This document shows positions 52,239 to 61,289 of a stretch of 64,000 nucleotides of DNA, in pieces (the stretch's first letter is position 1; each line of letters starts with the position of its first letter). Source of the DNA: Lysobacterales bacterium. GTDB taxonomy: Bacteria; Pseudomonadota; Gammaproteobacteria; Xanthomonadales; SZUA-5. A program made the translations under genes and the position numbers. Below the pieces are notes generated by a model. It was not told the DNA's origin. It was given only the letters and a program-made list of their open reading frames with translations, and did not search any database. The stretch is taken from contig JALHMG010000013.1 in the NCBI GenBank assembly GCA_022844135.1, positions 1 through 64,000 on the forward strand. The letters run 5' to 3'.

Positions 52239-52689
52239 TTTGTACCACTCGCTGCAACTGGAATCGCTGCTGATGCTCGGGGTGCGCGCCGAAGTGCCGG
52301 ACGATCTGCGCCTGCGCGAACTCGAAAGCCATGCGCATGTTGAGCTGCAGCTCACGCCGAGCGGCGTTGAAGGCAACGCGCAGTATCAGTTCGCCCTGCG
52401 CATTCGGCTGCTCTGCACCGGCACGGCGGCGAAGGTGAAAGTGAGTTCCAAGCTCTTCGAGATTGAATTGAAGGCTTACGCGTTTTATCGCCAGGTTGCG
52501 CTTGGGCAGATCCCGCTGGAGGAGTTCACCGCCAACCACACGGTGTTCGCGCGCCAGTTGTTCCCAGCGCTCGCCTCGCGTGCGCAGAGCCTGCTGGATA
52601 TGCTCGGCCTGGCCAATATCCGCATTCCCCTTGACCTGCCGCCGCAGCCGGTGCAAATGGAGCCGCCGGCGAATGTGCGGTTGAACTGA
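52225..52689 (+). CDS. Uncharacterised protein, possible SecB-like fold
   Basis: 154 residues. The distribution of strands followed by a helix (TVFARQLFPALASRAQSLLDMLGLANIRIPLDLPP) recalls SecB-type chaperones, whose C-terminal helix is followed by a Pro-rich PPLNL-like end, but identity is not clear by eye. Overlaps the alkA end by 14 bases. Function unknown. Confidence 0.55.
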   Translation: MSPLDLYHSLQLESLLMLGVRAEVPDDLRLRELESHAHVELQLTPSGVEGNAQYQFALRIRLLCTGTAAKVKVSSKLFEIELKAYAFYRQVALGQIPLEEFTANHTVFARQLFPALASRAQSLLDMLGLANIRIPLDLPPQPVQMEPPANVRLN

Positions 52690-52847
52690 TGATGATTGGT
52701 TGGTCAATGGCCCAAGGGCATGAGTCGACAGTCAATGGCGAAAGGCAGGTTCATCGAGCCATCTAACACGAAGCGAACCTCTCGCAACTGTGATCTTTAC
52801 CATTGACTATTCACCATTGACTATCGACTCACTCGTACTACAGACCC
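52690..52847. repeat. Spacer with short direct repeats
   Basis: ACCATTGACTATT and CACCATTGACTATC occur in close succession (about 52799-52826) in a 158-bp spacer before the MoxR operon. No coding signal. The repeats may be a regulator site for the operon or a simple local duplication. Confidence 0.3.
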
Positions 52848-53555
52848 TTGACCGCTAACCTCGTGCTCACCCCTCTCGACACCGCCCACCGCGTCGCCAC
52901 ACCAGAAGGCGTGGAGTTGAATCTGCGTGTGGCTGGTCCGGTGCCGCGGGCGTTGGCGTGGCTGATCGATTTTGGCTGGCGGTTAGCGGCTTTGCTGGTG
53001 TTGGCGTTCGCCACATCGGTCATGGGCGAGGTTGGCACGGCGGTCTTTTTGCTGACATGGTTTGCGCTCGAATGGCTGGTGCCGGCCGTGTTCGAATCGC
53101 GTACGCGCGGCGCCACGCCGGGCAAGCGCGCGTTGGGTCTGATGGTGGTGCGCGACGATGGCGCGCCGTGCACTTTGGGACCGGCATTGACGCGCAATCT
53201 GCTGCGTTTCGCGGATTTCTTGCCCCTGTTCTACTTCGGCGGGCTGGTGGCCATGCTCAGCAATCGGCAGTTCAAGCGCCTGGGCGATTTCGTCGCCGGA
53301 ACGCTGGTGGTGTATGCCGATCCGGCCACGGTGGCGCGGCACATTCCGCCACTCGAACCCAAACGCCCGCCGATTTCGTTGAAGCCCGATGAAGCGCGCA
53401 CGGTGCTCGATTTTGCGGAGCGTGCCGCTGCGCTTGGACCAGCCCGCGCCACCGAGCTGGCGCTGATCGCAACACCATTGTTGCGCGACCACGACCCGCC
53501 AACTCAGCAACTAACCCAATACGCGAACTACCTGGTGGGCCATGCGGCAGATTGA
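52848..53555 (+). CDS. RDD-family membrane protein
   Basis: 235 residues with the RDD core (VPRALAWLIDFGWRLAALLVL, then TPGKRALGLMVVRDDGAP, then ALTRNLLRFADFLPLFY), two to three TM helices and a soluble C-terminal tail. Start TTG 52848 is used; GTG 52863 is an equal alternative. First gene of a six-gene overlapping operon; function in the family is unclear (some members are Na+/H+ antiporters). Confidence 0.85.
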   Translation: MTANLVLTPLDTAHRVATPEGVELNLRVAGPVPRALAWLIDFGWRLAALLVLAFATSVMGEVGTAVFLLTWFALEWLVPAVFESRTRGATPGKRALGLMVVRDDGAPCTLGPALTRNLLRFADFLPLFYFGGLVAMLSNRQFKRLGDFVAGTLVVYADPATVARHIPPLEPKRPPISLKPDEARTVLDFAERAAALGPARATELALIATPLLRDHDPPTQQLTQYANYLVGHAAD

Positions 53556-54513
53556 GTTCGAGCGCCGCTTCGGCGATCAATGGACCACGCTCGAGAACTG
53601 GATCGAGGCGCACGGCGGCAACAAACAGATCAAGGATCGCGCTCCGGCCTCTGTGGTTCCATGGTTGTACCGCAACGTTTGCCACCAGCTGGCGCTGGCG
53701 CGCGAGCGCCGCTACAGCCCGCTGCTGGTCGACCGACTGCACCAACTGGTGCTGCGTGGCCATCATGTGCTGTACGCCGCGCCGGCGCCAGGTCGCGACG
53801 GATTCTGGGCGTTTCTGATGGGCGGCTTCGCTCGCGAGGTGCGCGCGCAGTGGCGCGTGGTTGCGCTGGCCAGCGTCTTGTTCTTCGGTCCGCTGCTGAC
53901 GTTGTTCGCCGCGATCCAGGTGTGGCCGGACTTCGCCAGCGTCGTCATCGGCCCGCAAGATCTGGCGGAGATGCAGGAGATGTACAGCCCGGACAACGAG
54001 CGGCTCGGTCAGCGGCCGGCATCCACCAACACCGAGATGTTTGCTTTCTACGTCTGGAACAACACGCGCATCGGCTTTCAGACCTTCGCTGGCGGCATTC
54101 TGTACGGCATCGGCACGCTGTTCTTCTTGCTCTTCAATGGCATCTACATCGGCGCGATTCTGGGTCACCTGCACCAGGTCGGCCTGGGTCCGCAAATCTG
54201 GTCGTTCGTCGCCAGCCACAGCGCGCTCGAACTGCTCGCGATCGCGATATCGGGCGCGGCTGGTTTCAAGCTAGCCGGCGCTTTGATCTCGCCGGGCCTG
54301 CGCTCGCGCAAACTGGCGCTGGTGGAGGAAGGCCGCATCGCATTCCGTCTGATCGGCGGCGCGGCGCTGATGTTTTTTGCTGCGGCAATTGTGGAGGGAT
54401 TCTTCTCGCCATTGATCATCGATCCGCGCCAGATCAAATACGGCGTGGGCATCGCGATGTGGGTCATCCTGCTCGCTTACTTCGGGTTTGCGGGGCGCGC
54501 GCGTGGAGCTTGA
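53542..54513 (+). CDS. SpoIIM-like (stage II sporulation M) membrane protein
   Basis: 323 residues with an N-terminal cytosolic part and five to six TM helices (from VVALASVLFFGPLLTLFAA). Matches the SpoIIM/DUF95 family, found in non-sporulators beside MoxR/DUF58/RDD genes. Overlaps the RDD gene by 14 bases. Confidence 0.85.
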   Translation: MRQIEFERRFGDQWTTLENWIEAHGGNKQIKDRAPASVVPWLYRNVCHQLALARERRYSPLLVDRLHQLVLRGHHVLYAAPAPGRDGFWAFLMGGFAREVRAQWRVVALASVLFFGPLLTLFAAIQVWPDFASVVIGPQDLAEMQEMYSPDNERLGQRPASTNTEMFAFYVWNNTRIGFQTFAGGILYGIGTLFFLLFNGIYIGAILGHLHQVGLGPQIWSFVASHSALELLAIAISGAAGFKLAGALISPGLRSRKLALVEEGRIAFRLIGGAALMFFAAAIVEGFFSPLIIDPRQIKYGVGIAMWVILLAYFGFAGRARGA

Positions 54514-56122
54514 GAAGATCGCGCTTGCGCTGCGTCCCCGGCAAGGCTGGGAAGCGGTCGACCTGGGTTTTCGCATGGCGATGCGCTGGGCGCGGCCGTT
54601 GTGGGCGGTCTGGTTCACGGTTTTCCTGCCGGTGGCGGGCGTACTGACGCTGGCCTTCTACGAGCAGCCGATGATCGCGGCGATGCTCGTGTGGTGGCTA
54701 AAGCCGCTCTACGATCGCTACCTGCTTCATGTGCTCTCGCGCGCCGTGTTCGGCGCTACACCAAGCTTGCGCGACACGCTTGGCGCATCGCGGCAAATCC
54801 TGGGCAGCGCATTGATCGTTTCGCTGTTCACGCGCTTCATCGACATCTCGCGCTCGTTCAATTTGCCGGTGACACAACTGGAGGGCCAACGTGGCGCGCC
54901 GGCGCGCGCGAGACGCAGACTGCTCGGCCTTCGCGCAGGCGCATTTGCGGCTGGCTTGACGATCGTCTGCATCCACTTCGAGTGGGTCGTGATGTACGGT
55001 TTGCACGGCCTTTCCATGCTCTTCGAATCCGACGTACAGTGGACCAGCGAGGTCGTCGATGATGCACGGCCGTGGTGGGAAAGCTTGGGCGATTGGTGGG
55101 GCCTGACCGAAACCCTCTATTACTTCATCGCGATCAGTTTGATCGAGCCCTTTTACGTCGCTGGCGGCTTCGCGCTCTACCTCAATCGCCGCGTGATGCT
55201 CGAGGCGTGGGACATCGAACTCGCGCTCAAGCGCCTGGCAACTCGTCATAGCACAATGTTGACGCTGTTTTTCGCGCTCACGGTTGCCGTCTGCATGACG
55301 GCTCCACACCAGGCACTTGCGGATGAGCCGCCGGACGCCGAACCGATAGCCCAGGCAGACCCATCGGAAGCGGCGCCGGGCGATACGCGTTTTCGGACGG
55401 ACGCTACGATACCCGCCGAGGACTCGGAGGCTACCGAAACCACGGTTCAGGAATGCGCCGAGGGCGAGGATTGCGCGGATCAGATCTACCAGTCCGTCGA
55501 TACGGAGATCCGCCGCGAAGCACACAGGATCTTGTCGGAGCCCGCATTCGGCAGTGAGCGCGAGGTGACGCGTTGGAAACGCATCGACGCCGACGACGAC
55601 GACGACCGCGAGCCTGTCGAAGACGCGCCGGCCATCTTTGGCGCGATTGCCGAGCTGCTGCGGGTGATCGCTTACCTGGCCATAGCCGCCATCGTCGTGG
55701 CGATCATCTATGCATTGCTGCGCTTTTGGTTGGGCGCCGCGCCGTCGCCCGTCGCCAGCGCGCCACCGGCGATGCTGTTTGGCCTGGCGATCAATCCGGA
55801 AAGCCTGCCTGAGGATGTGCCAGCAGCCGCGCGCGCTTTGCTGGCGGCCGGACAACGTCGCGAGGCGCTGTCGCTGTTGTATCGCGGCGCGCTATCGAAC
55901 CTGGTGCATACCCGCGGCATGCGCATCGGCCGAGGGGCCACCGAGGGCGATGTGTTGCGTCTGGCGCAATCGATCCTGGGCGCTAAGCCGCTGAACTACC
56001 TGCGCGCCCTGATCAACACCTGGTCGGAGACGGCCTACGCCGCGCGACTGCCTGAGATCGAACGCATCGATGCGCTATGCAGCGACTATGGCTTGTTGGT
56101 GCCCGCCGAGGTGAGCGCATGA
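54503..56122 (+). CDS. DUF4129-type membrane protein
   Basis: 539 residues from GTG 54503, overlapping the previous gene by 11 bases. Several TM segments in the N-terminal half, a long acidic, probably periplasmic middle (EPPDAEPIAQADPSEAAP ... DADDDDDREP), another TM (LLRVIAYLAIAAIVVAIIYAL) and a C-terminal DUF4129-like cytosolic domain (AARALLAAGQRREALSLLYRGALSNLVH). Function unknown. Confidence 0.8.
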   Translation: MELEKIALALRPRQGWEAVDLGFRMAMRWARPLWAVWFTVFLPVAGVLTLAFYEQPMIAAMLVWWLKPLYDRYLLHVLSRAVFGATPSLRDTLGASRQILGSALIVSLFTRFIDISRSFNLPVTQLEGQRGAPARARRRLLGLRAGAFAAGLTIVCIHFEWVVMYGLHGLSMLFESDVQWTSEVVDDARPWWESLGDWWGLTETLYYFIAISLIEPFYVAGGFALYLNRRVMLEAWDIELALKRLATRHSTMLTLFFALTVAVCMTAPHQALADEPPDAEPIAQADPSEAAPGDTRFRTDATIPAEDSEATETTVQECAEGEDCADQIYQSVDTEIRREAHRILSEPAFGSEREVTRWKRIDADDDDDREPVEDAPAIFGAIAELLRVIAYLAIAAIVVAIIYALLRFWLGAAPSPVASAPPAMLFGLAINPESLPEDVPAAARALLAAGQRREALSLLYRGALSNLVHTRGMRIGRGATEGDVLRLAQSILGAKPLNYLRALINTWSETAYAARLPEIERIDALCSDYGLLVPAEVSA

Positions 56123-57408
56123 GGCGCGTCATCTGGGGCATCGTTGCGCTGGTGTCCATCCTCGTGCTCGGCGCCATCGGCATTGTCAGCGCCTTCGAGC
56201 AAGTTACGGAAACCAGACCGGTTCGTCCGCTGCCGATCGCTTACACCGACCGCTTCAAAGTGGCTGAACGCATCCTGCATAGCCAGAACGTGGCGGCGCA
56301 AACGATCCAGGGATTGCAGCAGCGCCCGGCACTTCGCCCTGGCGATGTTGCCGTGATTCCCGCGCTGCGTGGCGCGGTTTCGCCGCGAACCGCTGAACGC
56401 TTGATCGCTGAGATCGAGGCCGGCGCGCATGTGATCGTCGAATCGGAATGGATCGACAATCCCGATCCCCTGTTCGATGCCTTGGGAATCACTCGCGCGC
56501 CGATCGATCGTAGCGACGAAGACGACGACGAGTACTCCGATAGCGAGGACGACACCGAGAGCGAGAGCGAAGACGAGGGCACCGAGACCTGGGATGAGAC
56601 GGAGTTCGACGACCTGCCCTTCGGCGGCTGGATGGACTGGACCGAGCGCATGCAGAACCACCCCTTGTCCTCGCCCATGTTGCTGACGGCAACGTGGGAG
56701 GGCGACGAATCATTCAAATTCTCGATCTACGGCGGCGAATCGCTCGGCAGCTCGCAGGAGGCCGACTTCTGGCTCGGCAGCGAGGGCGATGTGCGCGTTT
56801 TCAGCTTCTCGCTCGGCAAAGGTCACGTCACGGCAATCAACGACATCAGTTTCATGACCAACTTCTCCATCGGCCGCAACGACAACGCCGAGGTGTTCTG
56901 GCGCTTCGTCAACCACGTCGGCACGCCCAGCGAGGTGATGTTCCTGGTGCCGCGCGAGCCCGGCCTGTTCCTCTGGCTGAAGAACAACGCATGGCGCGCG
57001 CTGATCGCTCTTTGCGTTCTGGTGCTGATCTGGCTGCTTGCCGTTGCGCCGCGATTCGGTCCTGTGCGCCGCGATCCCGAACCCGTGCGCAGGCGCTTGC
57101 TGGATCATTTGCGCGCTGCGGGCCGCTTGTTGTGGCACGGCGGGGCGCGCACTCATTTGGTGGATGCGGCGCAGCGCGCTGCGCAGCGCCAGGTCGAGCG
57201 TCAGTTTCCGAACTTCGCAGCGCGCGATCCGGCCGAAAAGGCGCGCATTCTGGTTCGCCAATACGGTTTCTCGTCGAGTCAGGTGGCGCTGTTGCTTCAA
57301 CCTGAGTTGGCTGCAGACGCCCATACCTTCATTGCCCTGATCAAACTGGCGCGCGTGATTCACAGCAAAGCTGCGCGTGTCGGACACGAAACGCTTTACA
57401 CGGAGTAA
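56119..57408 (+). CDS. DUF4350-like membrane-anchored protein with acidic insert
   Basis: 429 residues from ATG 56119 (ATGA overlap with the previous gene). N-terminal TM anchor, a periplasmic DUF4350-type domain, a TM near residue 295-315 (RALIALCVLVLIWLLAVAP) and a cytoplasmic helical C-terminus. Residues 132-165 are almost entirely Asp/Glu/Ser. Function unknown; member of the MoxR operon. Confidence 0.8.
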   Translation: MRRVIWGIVALVSILVLGAIGIVSAFEQVTETRPVRPLPIAYTDRFKVAERILHSQNVAAQTIQGLQQRPALRPGDVAVIPALRGAVSPRTAERLIAEIEAGAHVIVESEWIDNPDPLFDALGITRAPIDRSDEDDDEYSDSEDDTESESEDEGTETWDETEFDDLPFGGWMDWTERMQNHPLSSPMLLTATWEGDESFKFSIYGGESLGSSQEADFWLGSEGDVRVFSFSLGKGHVTAINDISFMTNFSIGRNDNAEVFWRFVNHVGTPSEVMFLVPREPGLFLWLKNNAWRALIALCVLVLIWLLAVAPRFGPVRRDPEPVRRRLLDHLRAAGRLLWHGGARTHLVDAAQRAAQRQVERQFPNFAARDPAEKARILVRQYGFSSSQVALLLQPELAADAHTFIALIKLARVIHSKAARVGHETLYTE

Positions 57409-57411
57409 GCC

Positions 57412-58395
57412 ATGAGCGAAAGCCTGTTACCTGCCGAAGCACTGGCGCGCGCCAGCGACATCTTGCAGCGCCTCAAGAGTAGCGTCGCACAGGCCTTCCT
57501 GGGCCAGGATCGCGTCGTCGAGGAAGTGCTGTCCGCATTGCTCGGCGGCGGCCATGTGCTTATCGAAGGCGTGCCCGGTTTGGGCAAAACGCTGCTCGTA
57601 CAGGCGCTGGCCCGCGCCTCTGGCGGCCGCTACTCACGCGTGCAGTTCACGCCCGACATCATGCCGGCCGATGTCACCGGCCATACGCTGTACGATCCGA
57701 GCAACGGCCAGTTCACCACGCGCAAGGGGCCGGTGTTCGCGAACTTTGTGCTCGCCGACGAGGTCAATCGCGCGCCAGCGAAGACGCAGGCGGCACTGCT
57801 GGAGGTAATGCAGGAAGGTCAGGTCACGCTTGACGGCACCGCGCACAAACTCGATCCGCCGTTCATGGTGCTCGCCACGCAAAACCCCATCGAGCAGGAA
57901 GGCACCTACGCGCTGCCGGAGGCGCAGCTCGATCGCTTCCTGTTGAAAGTGGTGATCGACTATCCGCCCGAGAACGAGGAGCTGGCGGTGCTGCGCTTCG
58001 CCACCGAGAAGCGCAGCGCCGAGCGCCTCAACATCGATCGCGTCGCGCAGATCCTGACGCCGGAGACACTCGGCAAACTGCAAGCGATGGCGGCCAGCGT
58101 GCGCGTCGACGCGGCAGTCGAGAGCTACGTGCTGCGCATCGTGCGCCAGAGCCGCGATTTCGCCGGGATCGGCAGCGGCGCCTCAACGCGCGGCGCGATC
58201 GCGATGGTGCGCTGCGCGCGCGCACTCGCCTTGCTGGCAGGACGCGACTTCGTCACGCCCGACGACATTAAGCGACTCGCGCCGAGCGCCTTGCGCCATC
58301 GCATCAGTCCCGTCGCCGATTTGATCATCGAAGGCCGCACCGCCGACATGCTCATCAGCGAGCTGCTCGAGAAAATCGAGGCGCCCCGTTTGTGA
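57412..58395 (+). CDS. MoxR-family AAA+ ATPase
   Basis: 327 residues. Walker A GVPGLGKT, Walker B FVLADEVNRAPAK, sensor 1 LATQNPIEQEGTYALPEAQLDRF and the sensor 2 region are intact. MoxR ATPases act as chaperones for DUF58/VWA partners and metal or complex assembly. The flanking genes (SpoIIM-like, DUF4129, DUF4350, DUF58) are the classical context. Confidence 0.95.
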   Translation: MSESLLPAEALARASDILQRLKSSVAQAFLGQDRVVEEVLSALLGGGHVLIEGVPGLGKTLLVQALARASGGRYSRVQFTPDIMPADVTGHTLYDPSNGQFTTRKGPVFANFVLADEVNRAPAKTQAALLEVMQEGQVTLDGTAHKLDPPFMVLATQNPIEQEGTYALPEAQLDRFLLKVVIDYPPENEELAVLRFATEKRSAERLNIDRVAQILTPETLGKLQAMAASVRVDAAVESYVLRIVRQSRDFAGIGSGASTRGAIAMVRCARALALLAGRDFVTPDDIKRLAPSALRHRISPVADLIIEGRTADMLISELLEKIEAPRL

Positions 58396-59720
58396 GTGCG
58401 CCGCGTACACGCTTCGCATTGATCCCGACGCCGCGTCTGGTGTGGGTAGCGGCGGCGTGGCTGGTGTTTGCGATTGTCGCCTCGTTTTTCCCGTCGCTTG
58501 GACTCGCATGGTGGGCAGCCGGCGCCCTGGTGTTGCTGGCGCTGCTGATCGATGCCGCGCAGCTGCTGCTGGCGCGAGTCCCGAACGTCAAACGCCGAGT
58601 CAGTCATGCGTTGGCGGTCGGCGTCGACAACGACGTGCTGCTGACGCTGGAAAATCATGACGCCGGACTGCACCTTCGGGTTATCGATCATTATCCGGCG
58701 CATTGCGAGATCCACGGATTGCCGCAGTCGCTGTACCTGGCGCGCGGGCAAACGGTGCAGTTGAAGTACCGCCTAAGGCCGCTGCAACGCGGCGAGATGC
58801 AATTCATGTCGGCGGAACTTTGGCTGTCGAGCCCCATCGGCCTGCTCGCGCGGCGAATCCGGGCTGGCGCCGAGCAAACGGTGCGCGTTTACCCGAATTT
58901 TGCGGCGCTGGTCGGCTACACGCTTCTGGCTGCGGACAATCGCCTGTCGCAAGCGGGCGTGTTGCAGCGGCGGCGCCGCGGCGAGGGCCTGGATTTTCAT
59001 CAGTTGCGCGAGTACCGCGAAGGCGACGCGCCGCGGCAGATCGATTGGAAGGCGACCAGCCGCGTGCGCAAGCTGATTTCGCGTGAGTACCGCGACGAGC
59101 GCGACCAGCAGATTCTGCTGATGCTCGACTGCGGCCGACGTATGCACGCACGCGATGGGGCGCTATCCCATCTCGACCACGCGCTCAATTCGGCGCTGAT
59201 GCTGGCATATGTGGCGCTGCGTCAGGGCGACGCTGTCGGCCTGCTCACTTTCGGCGGCATCGATCGCTATCTGCCGCCGCGCAAGTCCCAAGGCACCGTG
59301 ACCGCGCTGATGGCCGGCACCTACGATCTGCAGGCGAGCCTGTCGGTGCCCGACTATTACGCCGCTGCGGTGCGCCTGATGGGGCTCAATCGCAAGCGCA
59401 GCCTGGTGGTGGTCATCACCAACTTGCGCGATGAAGACGACGATACGCTTAAGCCGGCGATTTCCCTGTTGCGTCAACGCCATCTGGTGGTGGTCGCATC
59501 GTTGCGCGAGAACATTCTAGAAGCGGCGCTGCGCGCACCTGTCGACGATCTGGACGGCGCGCTCACCCACGCCGCGACCGCCCAGTATCTGCTGGAGCGC
59601 CAAAGGAGTTTCGCACGCCTGGAAGCTGCGCGCATACCGTGCATCGATGTCGAACCCGCAGCGCTGCCGTTGGCGCTGGTCAATCGCTACACAGAACTCA
59701 AGCGCCGTGGCGCGATTTGA
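58392..59720 (+). CDS. DUF58 (VWA-like) protein
   Basis: 442 residues from GTG 58392 (overlap with moxR). Two N-terminal TM helices, then the DUF58 domain with EGLDFHQLREYREGDAPRQIDWKA and a VWA-like part whose metal-site motif is LMLDCGRRM (partial DxSxS). The canonical partner of MoxR. Last gene of the operon. Confidence 0.92.
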   Translation: MSAPRTRFALIPTPRLVWVAAAWLVFAIVASFFPSLGLAWWAAGALVLLALLIDAAQLLLARVPNVKRRVSHALAVGVDNDVLLTLENHDAGLHLRVIDHYPAHCEIHGLPQSLYLARGQTVQLKYRLRPLQRGEMQFMSAELWLSSPIGLLARRIRAGAEQTVRVYPNFAALVGYTLLAADNRLSQAGVLQRRRRGEGLDFHQLREYREGDAPRQIDWKATSRVRKLISREYRDERDQQILLMLDCGRRMHARDGALSHLDHALNSALMLAYVALRQGDAVGLLTFGGIDRYLPPRKSQGTVTALMAGTYDLQASLSVPDYYAAAVRLMGLNRKRSLVVVITNLRDEDDDTLKPAISLLRQRHLVVVASLRENILEAALRAPVDDLDGALTHAATAQYLLERQRSFARLEAARIPCIDVEPAALPLALVNRYTELKRRGAI

Positions 59721-59833
59721 GCCGTCTAGCGGCGCGGCTTTGGACAAGCGCCTGTGCTCACGAATCGTCCGCGTACGCAATTCTCAGTGGCACTTGGATA
59801 GCGACAAGCGCATTCCGAGCACCTACGCAGACA

Positions 59834-59862
59834 TTGCTGAATGACAACCCGCCTCTTATTAT
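59834..59862 (+). promoter_or_regulatory. Promoter of the vapBC-type operon
   Basis: TTGCTG (59834-59839) and TATTAT (59857-59862) are separated by 17 bp, fitting sigma-70 well. It is 34 bp upstream of the antitoxin ATG, a normal distance. Confidence 0.6.
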
Positions 59863-59863
59863 C

Positions 59864-59875
59864 CTAGCTAGCTAG
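59864..59875. promoter_or_regulatory. CTAGCTAGCTAG palindrome, candidate operator
   Basis: A 12-bp perfect palindrome starting one base after the -10 sextamer. Antitoxins of this class bind such palindromes near their own promoter; autoregulation is inferred from position. Confidence 0.5.
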
Positions 59876-59895
59876 ATTGACACATAAAGCTGGCC

Positions 59896-60147
59896 ATGAC
59901 TTCTGTCGCGTTGTATGTCGCAAAGAACCGCCTATCTGAACTGATCGACCAACTGGCGCCTGGCACTGAAATTGAGATCACGCGTCGCGGCCGGCCAGTA
60001 GCACGAATTCTGCCTCCATTGCCCGGCGATGAAGCAACGCAATCAGAAGGCGTTGAGCAAGCACTTGCCGTGCTGGCCTCGATTCGGAGCAAAACCGACC
60101 TGACTGGCGACATCAAAGCAATTGCCCGCGAAGGTCTGATCGCATGA
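59896..60147 (+). CDS. Phd/YefM-type antitoxin
   Basis: 83 residues. The N-terminal pattern VALYVAKNRLSELIDQLAPGTEIEITRRGRPVARILP is typical of the Phd/YefM antitoxin DNA-binding/dimerisation domain, with an acidic, less conserved C-terminal toxin-binding tail (LTGDIKAIAREGLIA). Overlaps the toxin gene by 4 bases. Confidence 0.9.
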   Translation: MTSVALYVAKNRLSELIDQLAPGTEIEITRRGRPVARILPPLPGDEATQSEGVEQALAVLASIRSKTDLTGDIKAIAREGLIA

Positions 60148-60557
60148 CCTTTGTCATCGACTGTTCGGTCGTCAGTGGCTGGATTCTTGCCAGCCAGTCT
60201 GACGCCTACACCGACGCGATTGCGAACCGTCTGATCACGGAGAGGGCCGCAGCGCCGATGTTGTTGCCGCTGGAATACAGCAACTTGCTTCGTAGCGCTT
60301 GTCTTCGCGGCAAACTGGTTGCCTCCGAGGCTCAAGTTGCGATCGCGGCACTTGCGCGTCTGCCTATTGCCATTGATTCGGAACCTCCGGCCCCAGCTGC
60401 GCTCCTCGCGCTCGCTTTGCGCTTCGGTTTGACCACCTATGATGCGATGTACTTGGACTTGGCCTTGCGACGGCAGGTCCCGCTGGCGACCAGAGACGCC
60501 GATCTGATCGCAGCGGCACAGGCATCGGGTGTCGGACTCGTTCCAGCCCTTGGTTGA
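60144..60557 (+). CDS. VapC-type PIN-domain toxin
   Basis: 137 residues. PIN acidic residues: Asp6 (VIDCSVV), Glu in LPLEYSNLLRSA, Asp in TTYDAMYLDLA and Asp in ATRDADLIAAA. Predicted Mg-dependent RNase that cleaves tRNA or rRNA when the antitoxin is lost. Paired and co-translated with the Phd-like antitoxin. Confidence 0.92.
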   Translation: MTFVIDCSVVSGWILASQSDAYTDAIANRLITERAAAPMLLPLEYSNLLRSACLRGKLVASEAQVAIAALARLPIAIDSEPPAPAALLALALRFGLTTYDAMYLDLALRRQVPLATRDADLIAAAQASGVGLVPALG

Positions 60558-60565
60558 AACTGCCC

Positions 60566-61216
60566 TCAAACGCGCGTCAACACCTCGCCCGCAGCGATCA
60601 CCACATCCGCCCGCCGCAGCGCGAACAAGCCCACGGTGACAACGCCTGGGATCTGGTTCAGGTCGCGCTCCATTTCTTCGGGGTGCAAGATGCGCAGGCC
60701 GTGTACGTCGATGATGGCATTGCCATTGTCGGTGACGACGCCTTGTCGCCATGCCGGGTGCCCGCCGCGCGCGGCGATCTGTCGTGCCACAAAACTTCGA
60801 GCCATCGGGATGACCTCGATCGGCAGCGGGAAACTGCCGAGCAGATCGACGCGCTTGCTGTGATCGATCAGGCACACGAATTTCTTCGACGCTGCGGCGA
60901 TGATTTTTTCGCGCGTGAGCGCCGCGCCGCCGCCCTTGATCAGCCGGAAATGCGGATCGCACTCGTCGGCGCCATCGACGTAGAGCGGCAAATCGCCAGT
61001 GTTGTTGAGTTCGAGCACGCGTATGCCGTGCTGCTTGAGCAGGGCCGCGCTGGCCTCAGAGCTTGCCACCGCGCCTTCGATATCGTGCTTGCGTTGGCCC
61101 AGGAGCGGAATAAACTCGTTCACCGTCGAGCCGGTGCCGACACCGACAACGCTTCCGTCTACGACGTATTTCATCGCCGCCTGCGCGGACAATTTCTTTT
61201 GTTGCAAGGCATCCAT
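60566..61216 (-). CDS. rpiA: Ribose-5-phosphate isomerase A
   Basis: 216 residues. [22 protein letters not shown] and [16 protein letters not shown] are the family motifs; the catalytic Asp/Lys/Glu set is present. Interconverts ribose-5-phosphate and ribulose-5-phosphate in the pentose phosphate pathway. Convergent with vapC, divergent from the AbgT gene. Confidence 0.97.
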   Translation of the reverse strand: MDALQQKKLSAQAAMKYVVDGSVVGVGTGSTVNEFIPLLGQRKHDIEGAVASSEASAALLKQHGIRVLELNNTGDLPLYVDGADECDPHFRLIKGGGAALTREKIIAAASKKFVCLIDHSKRVDLLGSFPLPIEVIPMARSFVARQIAARGGHPAWRQGVVTDNGNAIIDVHGLRILHPEEMERDLNQIPGVVTVGLFALRRADVVIAAGEVLTRV

Positions 61217-61289
61217 TGAGCTTTCCGTGTCGTGTTTTTGACGAAATCCTGACTATGCTCGTCAATCACCATCAGCATAGCGCTTGCTA

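Noticed and set aside
61238-61279. Mirror TTGACG/CGTCAA and TATGCT/AGCATA sextamers between rpiA and the AbgT gene
   Set aside because: Inverted pairs exist, but no -35/-10 spacing fits on either strand, so I do not call promoters or an operator here.
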